A DNA stretch of 64,000 bases, taken from positions 8,556,001 through 8,620,000 of the forward strand of contig NZ_JACHMF010000001.1 of the NCBI RefSeq assembly GCF_014204895.1, written 5' to 3'. Made by a program: the position numbers and the translations under genes. Positions 26,281 to 34,928 of this stretch are shown in pieces (the stretch's first letter is position 1; every line of letters begins with the position of its first letter). The notes under the pieces are model-generated. The model worked only from the letters and a program-made list of their open reading frames with translations, had not been told where the DNA came from and ran no database searches. This DNA is from Paractinoplanes abujensis (GTDB lineage Bacteria; Actinomycetota; Actinomycetes; Mycobacteriales; Micromonosporaceae).

Positions 26281-26520
26281 CGAAGCCGCCTGGCGCCGGG
26301 AGATCCGACCCTCGGCGGCACGAAGCCGCCTGGCGCCGGGAGATCCGACCCTCGGCGGCACGAAGCCGCCTGGCGCCGGGAGATCCGACCCTCGGCGGCA
26401 CGAAGCCGCCTGGCGCCGCAAGATCCGGCGCTCGGCGGCACGAAGCCGCCTGGCGCCGCGAGACCCGATCCTCGGCGGTACGAAGCCGCCTGGCGCCGCA
26501 AAGCCCACCGCCCGCGCCAA
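26281..26520. repeat. Six 40-bp tandem repeats with hairpin-forming cores
   Basis: Units start exactly at 26281, 26321, 26361, 26401, 26441 and 26481. The first three are identical and the last three vary by a few bases. Five junctions read GGCGGCACGAAGCCGCC (one with TACGAA), a 6-bp stem with an ACGAA loop, and each unit contains GGCGCC. No unit contains a unique spacer. Confidence 0.85.
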
Positions 26521-26591
26521 TCCCGCCCGCCCGCGACGAAACCCCACCACGTCGCAGCAAAGCCCACAGTCCCGAGCAGATAGCGCACCCC

Positions 26592-27030
26592 GGCACGATG
26601 ACCGCCACCGGGCACGTAGCCGAAAGCCCCACAACATCGCGACGAGGCCCTCACCAGGCGGGGCCTGCTGCGCGCAGCAGAAAGCTCAACGGCGCCGCCT
26701 TCGAAGTCCGCACCACGTTGCGACAAAGCCCCCACCAGCCGGCAGCAGGAAGTGCATCCCGGCACGACGATCTTCACCGTGCGCGCAGCCGAAAGCTCCA
26801 GCACATTCGCGGTCCCACCGGGCGGGGCCTGTTGCATGCAGTAGAAGGCTCGGCGGCGCCGCCCTCGAAGCCCGCACCACGTCGCGGCGAAGCCCCCACC
26901 AGCCGGCAGTTGGAAGCGCACGCCGGCACGACGATCCCCACCGGGTACGCAGGCGAAAGCCCACCACATTCGCGGCGCAGCCCCACCGTGCCGGGCCCGC
27001 TGCATGCAGAAGCGCCACGTCCGAAGGCCA
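26592..27030. repeat. Three imperfect 165-170 bp direct repeats
   Basis: Copies begin with GGCACGAYGA at 26592, 26761 and 26925. They share blocks such as GCCGAAAGC, GGCGGGGCCTG, TCGAAG(T/C)CCGCACCACG and CCCCCACCAGCCGGCAG. The third is partial. A fragment of a further copy precedes the first. Confidence 0.7.
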
Positions 27031-27234
27031 CCAGAAGAAGCGCACCCGCGTCGCGGCCGCAAACTCGCGGGGCGGCCGTGCCCCGGCCGCCCGGTGGACG
27101 CGGATTGAGCCGGGGCGGGGCACGGCCGCGGATCCGCGGGGTGTGTCGTGGTGCCGCTTGCCTGTCAGCAAAACACTCCAGCCTAGGTTGGAGCTGTCAG
27201 CGGCCTGTGTGGATCTTGGGTGAGGGGCTTGGCG

Positions 27235-28605
27235 ATGGTGACAGTGGGTCTGGTCAGTGCGGGATTCATGGGGGCCGGGCTGGGGCGGGCGCTGATCGAA
27301 GGCGGCGCTCGGGTCGTCACGACGATCGACGGACGTTCGGCGCGGACGGCTCGGCTGGCTGCGGAAGCGGGACTCGAACTGCTGCCGACCTTGACCGACG
27401 TGGTCGCGGTGGCCGACGTCGTGCTCTCGGTGACCCCGCCGGGCGTCGCGGTGGACACGGCCCGGTCGATCGCCGTCGCGGCCCGTCGAGCCGGTCGGCT
27501 TGAGGGCGGTGCGGCCCCGGGCAAGTCGGCCGGCGGAGCGGCGCGGGATGTGGGTGGCGGGCTGGCTGAAGGAGCAGCGCGGGATCCGGCCGTTGTCGGC
27601 GGGCTGGTTGAGGGTGCGGCGCGGGGTGCGGGTGGGCGGGCCGAAGGAGCGTCGCGAGATCTGAACGCTGTCGGCGGGCTGACCGAAGGAGCGGCGCGGG
27701 GTGCGGGTAGCGGGCTGATCGGGGGAGCGGCGCGGGGTGCGGATAGCGGACTGATCGAGGGAGCGGCGCGGGGTGTGGGTGGCGGGCTGGCCGAGGGAGC
27801 GGCGCGGGGTGCGGGTGGCGGGCTGGCTGAAGGAGCGGCGCGGGATCTGGGTGCTGTCGGCGGGCTGATCGAGGGTGCGGGCGGTGTCGGCGGATCGGTT
27901 GAGGGGGCGGCGTGGGACTCGGGTTATGGCAGTGAGCCGGCCGGAAGTGCGGGGGCCGAACCGGAGTTGGCCGACGGGGGCGGGGGTCCGCTGCATGAGG
28001 GTGGGGCGACGGTGGGCGGGGGCGGGCTGTTAGTGGTGGATCTCAATGCTGTGTCGCCGGGGACCATGGGGCGGGTTGCTGAGGAGTTGACGGGGCTGCG
28101 GGTGGTCGACGGGTCCATTTCGGGGCCGCCGCCGACTGTGCGGAAAGGGGCGCGCATTTATCTGTCGGGGGTGGCCGCCGGGGTGGTGGCGGGGTTGCCG
28201 TGGGGTGGGCAGATCGAACCGGTCGTGGTGGGGGAACGGGTGGGGGCGGCCAGTGCGGTCAAGATGTGCACCGGCAGTGTTTACAAGGGGCTCACCGCAC
28301 TCGTGACTCAGGCCATGCGGACCGCGGGGGCGCACGGTGTGCTCGATCTGGTGCTGGCCGATCTGGAGCGCAGCGGTCTGGCCGACAGCGACGGCGTGGC
28401 GCGGTCGGCTACTAAGGCGCACCGGTTCGTGGGCGAGATGCGGGAAGTCGCCGCCACCCAGGAGGCGGCCGGGCTGAGCCCGGCACTCTTCAGTGCGATT
28501 GCCGACGTTTATGCCGGCGTCGCGCTGACGGAACTGGCCGCGGGGGACCCGGAGCAGGAGCGGGAGCTCTCACCGGAGGAGATCGTCGCGCGGTTGCGCG
28601 CCTGA
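27235..28605 (+). CDS. NAD(P)-dependent oxidoreductase interrupted by a Gly/Ala-rich repeat domain
   Basis: The 456-aa protein is a 6-phosphogluconate-dehydrogenase-like oxidoreductase with a C-terminal DUF1932-type domain. It starts VTVGLVSAGFMGAGLGRALI (Rossmann motif) and reaches LSVTPPGVAVDTARSIAVAA by residue 82. From about 88 to 263 it is a low-complexity run of EGAARGAG and EGAARD units. The enzyme resumes at LLVVDLNAVSPGTMGRVAEE and finishes with VKMCTGSVYKGLTALVTQAM and HRFVGEMREVAATQEAAGLS. Relatives would be about 280 aa. The frame is open throughout, so a full protein could be made. GAGGGG precedes the ATG. Confidence 0.8.
   Translation: MVTVGLVSAGFMGAGLGRALIEGGARVVTTIDGRSARTARLAAEAGLELLPTLTDVVAVADVVLSVTPPGVAVDTARSIAVAARRAGRLEGGAAPGKSAGGAARDVGGGLAEGAARDPAVVGGLVEGAARGAGGRAEGASRDLNAVGGLTEGAARGAGSGLIGGAARGADSGLIEGAARGVGGGLAEGAARGAGGGLAEGAARDLGAVGGLIEGAGGVGGSVEGAAWDSGYGSEPAGSAGAEPELADGGGGPLHEGGATVGGGGLLVVDLNAVSPGTMGRVAEELTGLRVVDGSISGPPPTVRKGARIYLSGVAAGVVAGLPWGGQIEPVVVGERVGAASAVKMCTGSVYKGLTALVTQAMRTAGAHGVLDLVLADLERSGLADSDGVARSATKAHRFVGEMREVAATQEAAGLSPALFSAIADVYAGVALTELAAGDPEQERELSPEEIVARLRA
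27540..27920. repeat. 36-42 bp minisatellite inside the oxidoreductase gene
   Basis: About ten units related to GAGGGAGCGGCGCGGGGTGC followed by GGGTGGCGGGCTG encode the EGAARG-type peptide. Unit length changes by whole codons (36 or 42 nt), which keeps the frame. The opposite strand is also open and would give RTPRRS-type repeats, but it has no flanking protein domain. Confidence 0.85.
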
Positions 28606-28683
28606 GGCCGTGCGACCCGCCGCGCTTCGTCGATGAGGTGACCATGCGCAGACGCTACGGCGGGGGTACGACAAAAACGGCCG

Positions 28684-29823
28684 TCAGGAACGACGCGGCT
28701 TCGGCACGTTGAGATTGGTTGTGGGTTCGTCGGGCAGGGCGGTGCTGTTCGGCACCTTCGCGCGGAACACCCGGTCGGGCGGGAGCCGATAAGTGGCGGC
28801 CTGCACGAGCTCGTCGGGCACGGTGTGCTTTCCCGTACGGGTCTCCCGCTCGGCCTCGGCCTCAGGTTTATTCCGGGCGGAATCGGCCATGTGCAGCGTG
28901 GGTTCGGCGCTGTGGCGGGCGGTTTCGGCCATGGACGGCGCGAGCTTGGCGGACTCGCTGGACGAGGAGCCGGACCGGGTGGATCGGGCCACCGACGGCG
29001 CGGGCCTGGCGGACTCGCTGGACGAGGAGCCGGACCGGGTGGATCGGGCCACGGACGGCGCGGGCCTGGAGGACTCGCTGGACGAGGAGCCGGACCGCGT
29101 GGGCCGGGTGGGTTCGGCGGACGAGGAGCCGGGCCGGTCCACGGGCTCGGAGCCGGCCGCGGGACCGCGTGAAGGATCGTGCGAGGGGCCGCCCAACACG
29201 GGCTCGTGCGAGGGGCCGCCCAAAGCGGGCTCGTGCGAGGGGCCGCCCAAAGCGGGCTCGTGCGAGGGGCCGCCCAGCGCGGAGTCGTCTGAAGGGCCGC
29301 CCAACGCGGGTTCGTACGAAGGGCTCCCCAGCACGGGCCCGGCACCAGCGGGGTGCCGCGGGTCCGGGAACTGCTGGTAGTGCACCCCACCGACCGCCCC
29401 CGGTTCGGCCACCGTGTTGGGCGGGGGCGGTGGCGGGGCCGGGAAGCCGAGCGGCATGCCGGGCCGGACGGACTCGGGTGAGCGCGGCGTGGGCAGGGGG
29501 CCGAAGACGGAGTTCCCGGCGTGAGGGGCCGTGGGGTGGAACACCGACTCCGGCGCGTCGGGTTCCCGTACGGGGGAAGGCGCGACGCCTTGATGCCGGA
29601 CGGCTCGCCCCGGGTCCTGATCGGTCGCGCGCTTGGGCACTGTGGAGCGGACGGCCAGGCTGAACACCTGGTCCGAGGCGGTCTCGTAGCCGTCGCGGTA
29701 GGCCTCGTCGCGGTCCTGCTTCAGTTGGCGCCGCTGGTGGACGCGCCCGGCCGCGTAGCCGCAGCACGCGACGAACAGGGCCAGCAGGATGAAGATCAGC
29801 ACAGAGTCGCCGGGCGCGGTCAT
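28684..29823 (-). CDS. Membrane-anchored low-complexity repeat protein
   Basis: The 379-aa protein has one N-terminal membrane helix (SVLIFILLALFVACCGYAAG), then a charged segment (RRQLKQDRDEAYRDGYETAS) and a long disordered region. That region contains four to six copies of GGPSHEPAL (about residues 170-215) and three copies of a 20-residue unit around RSTRSGSSSSESARPAPSVA (about 235-300). The C-terminus (VPDELVQAATYRLPPDRVFR and DEPTTNLNVPKPRRS) looks non-repetitive and may be functional. The family is not recognised; a cytoplasmic regulatory or scaffolding role is only a guess. Confidence 0.7.
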   Translation of the reverse strand: MTAPGDSVLIFILLALFVACCGYAAGRVHQRRQLKQDRDEAYRDGYETASDQVFSLAVRSTVPKRATDQDPGRAVRHQGVAPSPVREPDAPESVFHPTAPHAGNSVFGPLPTPRSPESVRPGMPLGFPAPPPPPPNTVAEPGAVGGVHYQQFPDPRHPAGAGPVLGSPSYEPALGGPSDDSALGGPSHEPALGGPSHEPALGGPSHEPVLGGPSHDPSRGPAAGSEPVDRPGSSSAEPTRPTRSGSSSSESSRPAPSVARSTRSGSSSSESARPAPSVARSTRSGSSSSESAKLAPSMAETARHSAEPTLHMADSARNKPEAEAERETRTGKHTVPDELVQAATYRLPPDRVFRAKVPNSTALPDEPTTNLNVPKPRRS

Positions 29824-29892
29824 GGCCCAATTGTTGCGGTTTCAATAGACCGAGAGCTATGGCCCGTTTGACGTACCCCGATCGTATTACCT

Positions 29893-31005
29893 TCAACTAG
29901 TGAGGGCCGCCACACACGACCTGACCTCGTCGACGAACAGGGCAGGTTGCTCGAAGGCGGCGAAGTGCCCACCCCGGGCCGGCTCGTTCCAGTACCGGAT
30001 GTCGGGGAAGCGCCGGGCCGCCCAGCGCCGCGACGGGCGTGGATTTTCGCGTGGGAAGATCGAGCAGCCCACCGGCACGGGGACGACGGGAGCCGCACTG
30101 CCGTCGCCGCGGAAGACGGCCTGGACCTCACCGAAGCTCTCCCAATACATCCGGGCGGCCGAGGCGCCCGCCCCGGGCAGCCAATACATCATCAGATTGT
30201 CGAGCAGCTGGTCCCGGGTCAGCGGGTCCCCGTCGGTCCAGGCGTGGAACTTCTCGATGATCCAGGCGCACAGCGCGGCGGGCGAGTCGACCAGGCCGTA
30301 CCCGATCGTCTGGGGCCGGGTGGACTGCACGAACGAATAGCCGTCGCCCCGCTCGGCCGCCGCCAGATCGTCCAGCGCGGCCTGCTCGGCCGGGGTGAGC
30401 GTGTCGAACGTCGCCGGGTCGGGCGCGACCAGCGGCGGCACCAGGTGCAACCCGATGATCCGCGACGGATGCCGCAGGCCGAGCGCGGTGCTGACGCTCG
30501 TGCCCCAGTCGTGGCCCTGGGCGACGAAGCGGGAGTAGCCGAGCCGGGACATCAGCTCGGCCCATGCGTCGGCCACCCGCGAGACGCCCCAGCCCGCTTC
30601 GGCGGGCGCGTCGCTGAATCCGTAACCCGGCAGCGACGGGACCACGAGGTGGAACGTGGACGACAGCGGCCCGATCACGTCGAAGAACTCGACGATGGAG
30701 CCCGGCCACCCGTGCGTGAGCAGCAACGGAACGGCGTCGGCGCGCGCCGAGCGCACGTGCGCGAAGTGGATTCCCAACCCGTCGATGACCGTACGGAATT
30801 GGGGATGCCGGTTGAGTCGGTGCTCCGCGGAGGAGAAGTCGTAGCCGGAGCCCCAGTAATCACACAAATCAGAAATGTCTGATAGTGGGGCTCCTTGCGT
30901 CCACCCCGGTGCCGGGGCCGCGGAGGGCCAGCGCGTCCGGGAGAGTCGCGACCGCAAGTCGGCGATGTCGGCGGACGAGATCGAGACTCGAAACGGATCG
31001 ATCAT
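29893..31005 (-). CDS. Epoxide hydrolase (EHN-type)
   Basis: The 370-aa alpha/beta hydrolase has the N-terminal epoxide-hydrolase domain (FRVSISSADIADLRSRLSRT). It has the oxyanion motif HGWPGS, nucleophile Asp in AQGHDWGTSVST and catalytic His in PARGGHFAAFEQP. Tyr residues suited to epoxide activation are present (WLPGAGASAARMYWESF). It belongs to the cytosolic group related to juvenile-hormone epoxide hydrolases. It lies just downstream of rnhA on the same strand, 12 bp away, and may be co-transcribed. Confidence 0.92.
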   Translation of the reverse strand: MIDPFRVSISSADIADLRSRLSRTRWPSAAPAPGWTQGAPLSDISDLCDYWGSGYDFSSAEHRLNRHPQFRTVIDGLGIHFAHVRSARADAVPLLLTHGWPGSIVEFFDVIGPLSSTFHLVVPSLPGYGFSDAPAEAGWGVSRVADAWAELMSRLGYSRFVAQGHDWGTSVSTALGLRHPSRIIGLHLVPPLVAPDPATFDTLTPAEQAALDDLAAAERGDGYSFVQSTRPQTIGYGLVDSPAALCAWIIEKFHAWTDGDPLTRDQLLDNLMMYWLPGAGASAARMYWESFGEVQAVFRGDGSAAPVVPVPVGCSIFPRENPRPSRRWAARRFPDIRYWNEPARGGHFAAFEQPALFVDEVRSCVAALTS

Positions 31006-31017
31006 CGGCCCGTTCTA

Positions 31018-31485
31018 TCAGGCCCCACCGACAACTTTCCCGGAAGCGACCGCCTCCTGCAGCCCGCGCGCGGCCAGCCGGTCGGCCCGCTCGTTCTCCG
31101 GATGCCCCGCGTGCCCCTTCACCCAGTGCCACTGCACGTCATGACGCCGCACGGCCGCGTCGAGGCGCTGCCACAGGTCGACGTTCTTGACCGGCTGCTT
31201 GGCCGAGGTCTGCCAGCCGTTGGCCGACCAGCGCGGCAACCACTTCGTGATCCCGTCGCGCACGTAGATGCTGTCGGTGTACAGCTTGATCGTCATCGGC
31301 TCGCGGTTGAGCGTCTCCAGGGCCCGGATCGGGGCCATCAGCTCCATCCGGTTGTTCGTGGTCTGCTCCGCGGTGCCGCCGCACAGGTCCTTCTCCTTGG
31401 CGCCGTAACGCAGCACGGCGCCCCAGCCGCCCGGGCCGGGGTTGGGGACGCAGGCCCCGTCGGTGTAGATCTCCACCACGGTCAT
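31018..31485 (-). CDS. rnhA: Ribonuclease HI
   Basis: The 155-aa enzyme degrades RNA in RNA-DNA hybrids. The four catalytic carboxylates are intact: Asp9 (IYTDGAC), Glu48 (NNRMELMA), Asp71 (YTDSIYV) and Asp135 (NERADRLA), with His125 in [10 protein letters not shown]. Length is normal for bacterial RNase HI. The product is cytoplasmic. It is divergent from the ABC exporter genes starting at 31555. Confidence 0.96.
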   Translation of the reverse strand: MTVVEIYTDGACVPNPGPGGWGAVLRYGAKEKDLCGGTAEQTTNNRMELMAPIRALETLNREPMTIKLYTDSIYVRDGITKWLPRWSANGWQTSAKQPVKNVDLWQRLDAAVRRHDVQWHWVKGHAGHPENERADRLAARGLQEAVASGKVVGGA

Positions 31486-31554
31486 GTGAGCACCTTAACG
31501 GCGGGCCCCCGCCCACAGCCGCGCAGGAACGGGCGCCACGTAAAGTGGTTGACC

Positions 31555-32469
31555 GTGACGGACGAGGCGGTCGAGCTACGCGACATCGTCGTGCGCTACG
31601 GCGACACGACCGCGGTCGGCGGTGTCTCGCTCACCGTCCCCCGCGGCCGGGTGCTTTCGCTGCTCGGGCACAACGGCGCCGGCAAGACGAGCCTGCTGCA
31701 GGTCTGTGAGGGCTTCCGCCGGGCCGACGGCGGCACCGCGCGGGTGCTGGGCCTCGACCCGATGGATGATCACGACGCGTTGATGCCCCGGCTCGGCATC
31801 ATGCTGCAATCGGGCGGCGTCTATCCGTGGGCGACGGCCGGCGAGATCCTGCGCCTGTTCGCCTCGTTCGCGGCCACCCCGCTCGACGTCGACATGCTGC
31901 TCGACCGGCTGGGCCTGCGCAAATTCGAGCGTACGAGGTGGCGCCGCCTCTCCGGGGGCGAGCAGCAGCGGCTTTCGCTGGCCATCGCGCTGGTGGGCCG
32001 GCCCGAGCTGGTCTTCCTCGACGAGCCCACGGCGGGCATGGACACCGAGGCCCGTCACACGACCTGGCGACTGATCGAGGAGTTGCGCGCCGACGGCGTG
32101 TCAGTGCTGCTCACGACCCATCTGCTCGACGAGGCGGAACGGCTGGCCGACGAGGTGGTCATCATGCGTTCGGGTGTGGTCGCCGCGACCGGTTCGCCCG
32201 CCGAGCTGACCGCGGCCGCCGGCATCGACCTGCTCGAGGTGCGCGCCGATCCCGGCCTCGTGCCCGCGGGGCGGCTGACCGACTTCAAGGTCAGCGAGGC
32301 GACGCCGGGGGAGTACGCGATCAGCGGCGCCCTCGACGCGGCGGCGATCTCCGACGTGGTCGGCTGGTTCGCGAGCGCCGGCGCCCAGGTCACCGCGGTC
32401 AACACACGCCGCCGCACCTTGGAAGACGTGTACCTGACGCTGACCAGCGGGGAGAGGGTTCACCGATGA
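31555..32469 (+). CDS. ABC transporter ATP-binding protein (DrrA-like)
   Basis: The 304-aa ATPase has Walker A (GHNGAGKTS), Q-loop (GIMLQSGGVYPWATAGE), signature (RLSGGEQQRLSLA), Walker B (LVFLDEPTAGMD) and switch His (LLTTHLLDEAE). A C-terminal extension is typical of drug or polyketide exporters. The GTG start gives VTDEAVELRDIVV. Its stop overlaps the permease ATG by ATGA. It is the first gene of an export operon that continues to 36666. Confidence 0.93.
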   Translation: MTDEAVELRDIVVRYGDTTAVGGVSLTVPRGRVLSLLGHNGAGKTSLLQVCEGFRRADGGTARVLGLDPMDDHDALMPRLGIMLQSGGVYPWATAGEILRLFASFAATPLDVDMLLDRLGLRKFERTRWRRLSGGEQQRLSLAIALVGRPELVFLDEPTAGMDTEARHTTWRLIEELRADGVSVLLTTHLLDEAERLADEVVIMRSGVVAATGSPAELTAAAGIDLLEVRADPGLVPAGRLTDFKVSEATPGEYAISGALDAAAISDVVGWFASAGAQVTAVNTRRRTLEDVYLTLTSGERVHR

Positions 32470-33224
32470 GCGGCACCTTCGCCCCCGCTCCCGGGCGGGC
32501 TCCCGTGCGCAGCGTGGTGGCCAGCCAGATTCGTATGGAGCTGACGTTGACGGCGCGCCGCGGCGAGGCCGTGGTGCTGGCCCTGGCTGTGCCGCTGCTG
32601 GTGATGCTCGGGGCGGGCCTGACCGACGTCACCAACGTGCCCGGCGACGACCGGCTGGCCTTCGTCGTGCCCGGGGTGCTGGCGTTGACCGTGCTGTCCA
32701 CGGCGTTCACCGGGCAGGCCATCACCACGGGTTATGAGCGCAGTTACGGCGTGCTCAAGCGGCTCGGTGCGTCGCCGTTGAGCCGTCCGGGGCTGCTGTT
32801 CGCGAAGACCGCGGCGGTGCTCGGCCTGATCGTCCTGCAGTTGGTCGTGCTGGCCGCGGTGGGCGTGGCCGTCGGGTGGCGGCCGCATGTCGCGGCGTTG
32901 CTGCCCGCGCTCGGCGTCACCGTGCTGGCCACCGCGGCGTACAGCGGCCTGGCTCTGCTCATGGCCAGCCTGCTGCGTCCGGAGGCCACCACGGGCGCGG
33001 CCACCCTGATCTACGTGCTCATGCTGGCCGCCGGCGGGATCATGTTCGCCGCTCCCGACCTGGGCACTTTTGGCTGGTTCCTGCTGCCACTGGCCGCGCA
33101 CGCCGAGGCCTTGCGGGCCACCCTGTCCCACGGCGGGAGCGTGCCCCTGGCCATCTGGCTCAGCCTGGCCGCGTGGGCCGTCGTCATGGTGACGGCCGCC
33201 GCCAAGAAGTTCCGCTGGGAGTAG
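32466..33224 (+). CDS. ABC-2 type permease
   Basis: The 252-aa integral membrane protein has six hydrophobic segments (for example VVLALAVPLLVMLGAGL, VVPGVLALTVLSTAFTGQAI and ATLIYVLMLAAGGIMFA). It pairs with the ATPase at 31555 through a 4-nt overlap. The conserved short cytoplasmic YGVLKRLGASPLSR segment is typical of DrrB-like permeases. Substrate unknown. Confidence 0.9.
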   Translation: MSGTFAPAPGRAPVRSVVASQIRMELTLTARRGEAVVLALAVPLLVMLGAGLTDVTNVPGDDRLAFVVPGVLALTVLSTAFTGQAITTGYERSYGVLKRLGASPLSRPGLLFAKTAAVLGLIVLQLVVLAAVGVAVGWRPHVAALLPALGVTVLATAAYSGLALLMASLLRPEATTGAATLIYVLMLAAGGIMFAAPDLGTFGWFLLPLAAHAEALRATLSHGGSVPLAIWLSLAAWAVVMVTAAAKKFRWE

Positions 33225-33303
33225 ACGTCCACCGATCGGTTGACACGAACTGACGACCACACGGTCGTCCCTGCGGGAACGAAAAACCAGCAGGATCGAT
33301 GGC

Positions 33304-34140
33304 ATGACAGCCATTGAGGTGCGGGGCCTGCGCAAGGCCTACAAGGGCCACGAGGTGGTCCGCGGCGTCGATCTCGACGTGGCCCGGGGCGAGGTGTTCG
33401 CGCTGCTCGGGCCGAACGGGGCCGGCAAGACCACCACCACCGAGATCCTCGAGGGGCACCGCCGGCGGGACGACGGTGAGGTGCGGGTGCTCGGGGCCGA
33501 CCCGGGGACGGCCGGCGCCGACTGGCGGGCCCGGATCGGCATCGTGCTGCAGGACACCGACGACGCCGCCGACCTGACGGTGACCGAGATGGTCAAGCAC
33601 CTGGCCGGGTTCTATCCCGAGCCGCGACCGGTGGCCGAGGTGATCGGGCTGGTCGGGTTGCAGGAGAAGCGGAACAGCCGGATCCGTACGCTCTCCGGCG
33701 GGCAGCGCCGCCGGCTGGACGTCGCGCTCGGCATCGTGGGCCGGCCCGAGCTGCTCTTCCTCGACGAGCCGACCACCGGGTTCGACCCCGAGGCGCGCCA
33801 CCTGTTCTGGGATCTGATCCGCGAGCTGGCCGCCGAAGGCACGACGATCCTGCTCACCACTCACTATCTGGAGGAGGCGGAGGCGCTGGCCGACCGGCTG
33901 GCCGTGTTGTCGGCGGGGCGGATCGTCGCCGAGGGCACCCCGGCCGGGCTGGGCGGGCGGGCGTCGGCCGGTTCGCGGGTGACCTGGCACGAGAACGGCG
34001 TGCAGCACAGCGAGCAGGTGACCGATCCGGCGCCGCTGCTGCGCAAGCTGCTCGCGGCCGACGTCGACCTGACCACGCTGACGGTCACCCGCCCCACGCT
34101 CGAGGACACCTACCTGAACCTGATCGGAGCGAACCGATGA
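33304..34140 (+). CDS. ABC transporter ATP-binding protein
   Basis: The 278-aa ATPase of a second exporter has Walker A (GPNGAGKTTTTE), signature (TLSGGQRRRLDVA), Walker B (LLFLDEPTTGFD) and switch His (LLTTHYLEEAE). The C-terminal tail ends TLEDTYLNLIGANR as in DrrA-like proteins. It starts 79 bp after the first exporter and overlaps its own permease by ATGA. It resembles the ATPase at 31555 and may be a diverged duplicate. Confidence 0.93.
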   Translation: MTAIEVRGLRKAYKGHEVVRGVDLDVARGEVFALLGPNGAGKTTTTEILEGHRRRDDGEVRVLGADPGTAGADWRARIGIVLQDTDDAADLTVTEMVKHLAGFYPEPRPVAEVIGLVGLQEKRNSRIRTLSGGQRRRLDVALGIVGRPELLFLDEPTTGFDPEARHLFWDLIRELAAEGTTILLTTHYLEEAEALADRLAVLSAGRIVAEGTPAGLGGRASAGSRVTWHENGVQHSEQVTDPAPLLRKLLAADVDLTTLTVTRPTLEDTYLNLIGANR

Positions 34141-34928
34141 GCACTCTCGCCCTGGGGGTCAGCCGCGGCCACGTCGAGCTGCTCCAGTTCTTCCGCGACC
34201 GCACGGCCATGGTCTTCACGTTCGCGTTCCCGGCGCTGCTGCTGCTCCTGTTCGGCACGATCTTCTCCGACTCGTACGACCAGCCGGGTGTGAGCGCCGC
34301 CCATGTCTTCTCGGCCAGCATGATCGCGTACGGGATCTTGACCACCGCCTTCGTCACCATGGGCTCGGGGCTGGCCATGGACCGCGACGACGGCACACTC
34401 AAGCGCCTGCACGGCACGCCGATCAGCGCCACCTCGTACGTCCTGGGAAAGCTGCTCCTGGTCCTGGCGCTGGCGGTGGCCGAGGCGGTGCTCATGATCG
34501 CGGTGGGCACGCTGGTCTTCGGCATGTCGCTGCCGGACGCGTCGCACTGGCTGACGTTCGCCTGGGTCTTCCTGCTCTCGGTGATCTCGTCGTCGCTGCT
34601 CGGCATGGCGGTCAGCGTGGTCGTCAAGCACGCCCGCACGGCCGGCGCCATCCTCAACGTGCCGGTGGTGGTGCTGCAGTTCATCTCGGGCGTGTTCATC
34701 TATCCGGTTGTCCAGCTGCCGTCCTGGCTGATCACGGTCGCCTCGTTCTTCCCGGTCAAGTGGATGGCTCAGGGCTTCCGGTACGTGTTCCTGCCCGACG
34801 GCATGCGGGTCAACGAGGCGGCCGGGCAGTGGGAGCTGGGTCGCATCGCCTTGGTGCTGGGCGCCTGGTGTGTGATCGGATTGGTCTTGTGCCTGCTGAC
34901 CTTCCGGTGGAGCCGGTCCGACCGGTGA
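34137..34928 (+). CDS. ABC-2 type permease
   Basis: The 263-aa permease has a cytoplasmic start (MSTLALGVSRGHVELLQFFR) and six membrane segments, with FPVKWMAQGFRYVFLPDGM near the end as in ABC-2 exporters. It overlaps the ATPase before it and the kinase after it by 4 nt each, linking the exporter to a two-component system in one transcript. Confidence 0.92.
   Translation: MSTLALGVSRGHVELLQFFRDRTAMVFTFAFPALLLLLFGTIFSDSYDQPGVSAAHVFSASMIAYGILTTAFVTMGSGLAMDRDDGTLKRLHGTPISATSYVLGKLLLVLALAVAEAVLMIAVGTLVFGMSLPDASHWLTFAWVFLLSVISSSLLGMAVSVVVKHARTAGAILNVPVVVLQFISGVFIYPVVQLPSWLITVASFFPVKWMAQGFRYVFLPDGMRVNEAAGQWELGRIALVLGAWCVIGLVLCLLTFRWSRSDR

Larger units (their letters stand above)
26080..27234. other. 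1.15-kb repeat-rich intergenic region
   Basis: The stretch between the LacI start and the oxidoreductase start holds no gene I can support. It contains a half operator (26118-26134), six 40-bp repeats (26281-26520) and three longer repeats of about 165 bp (26592-27030). Long ORFs on both strands follow the repeat period and give low-complexity Arg/Pro/Ala peptides, so I treat them as non-coding. Confidence 0.6.

Noticed and set aside
26281..26520. Possible CRISPR array (regular 40-bp period)
   Set aside because: Whole units repeat with no unique spacers, and no cas genes are seen.
26096..26637. Arg/Gly-rich frames over the 40-bp repeats on both strands
   Set aside because: They follow the repeat period, lack convincing start sites and have no recognisable domain.
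26686..27996. 436-aa minus-strand frame with RTPRRS-type peptide repeats
   Set aside because: It is driven by the minisatellite and has no non-repetitive domain, whereas the plus strand has enzyme halves on both sides of the repeat.
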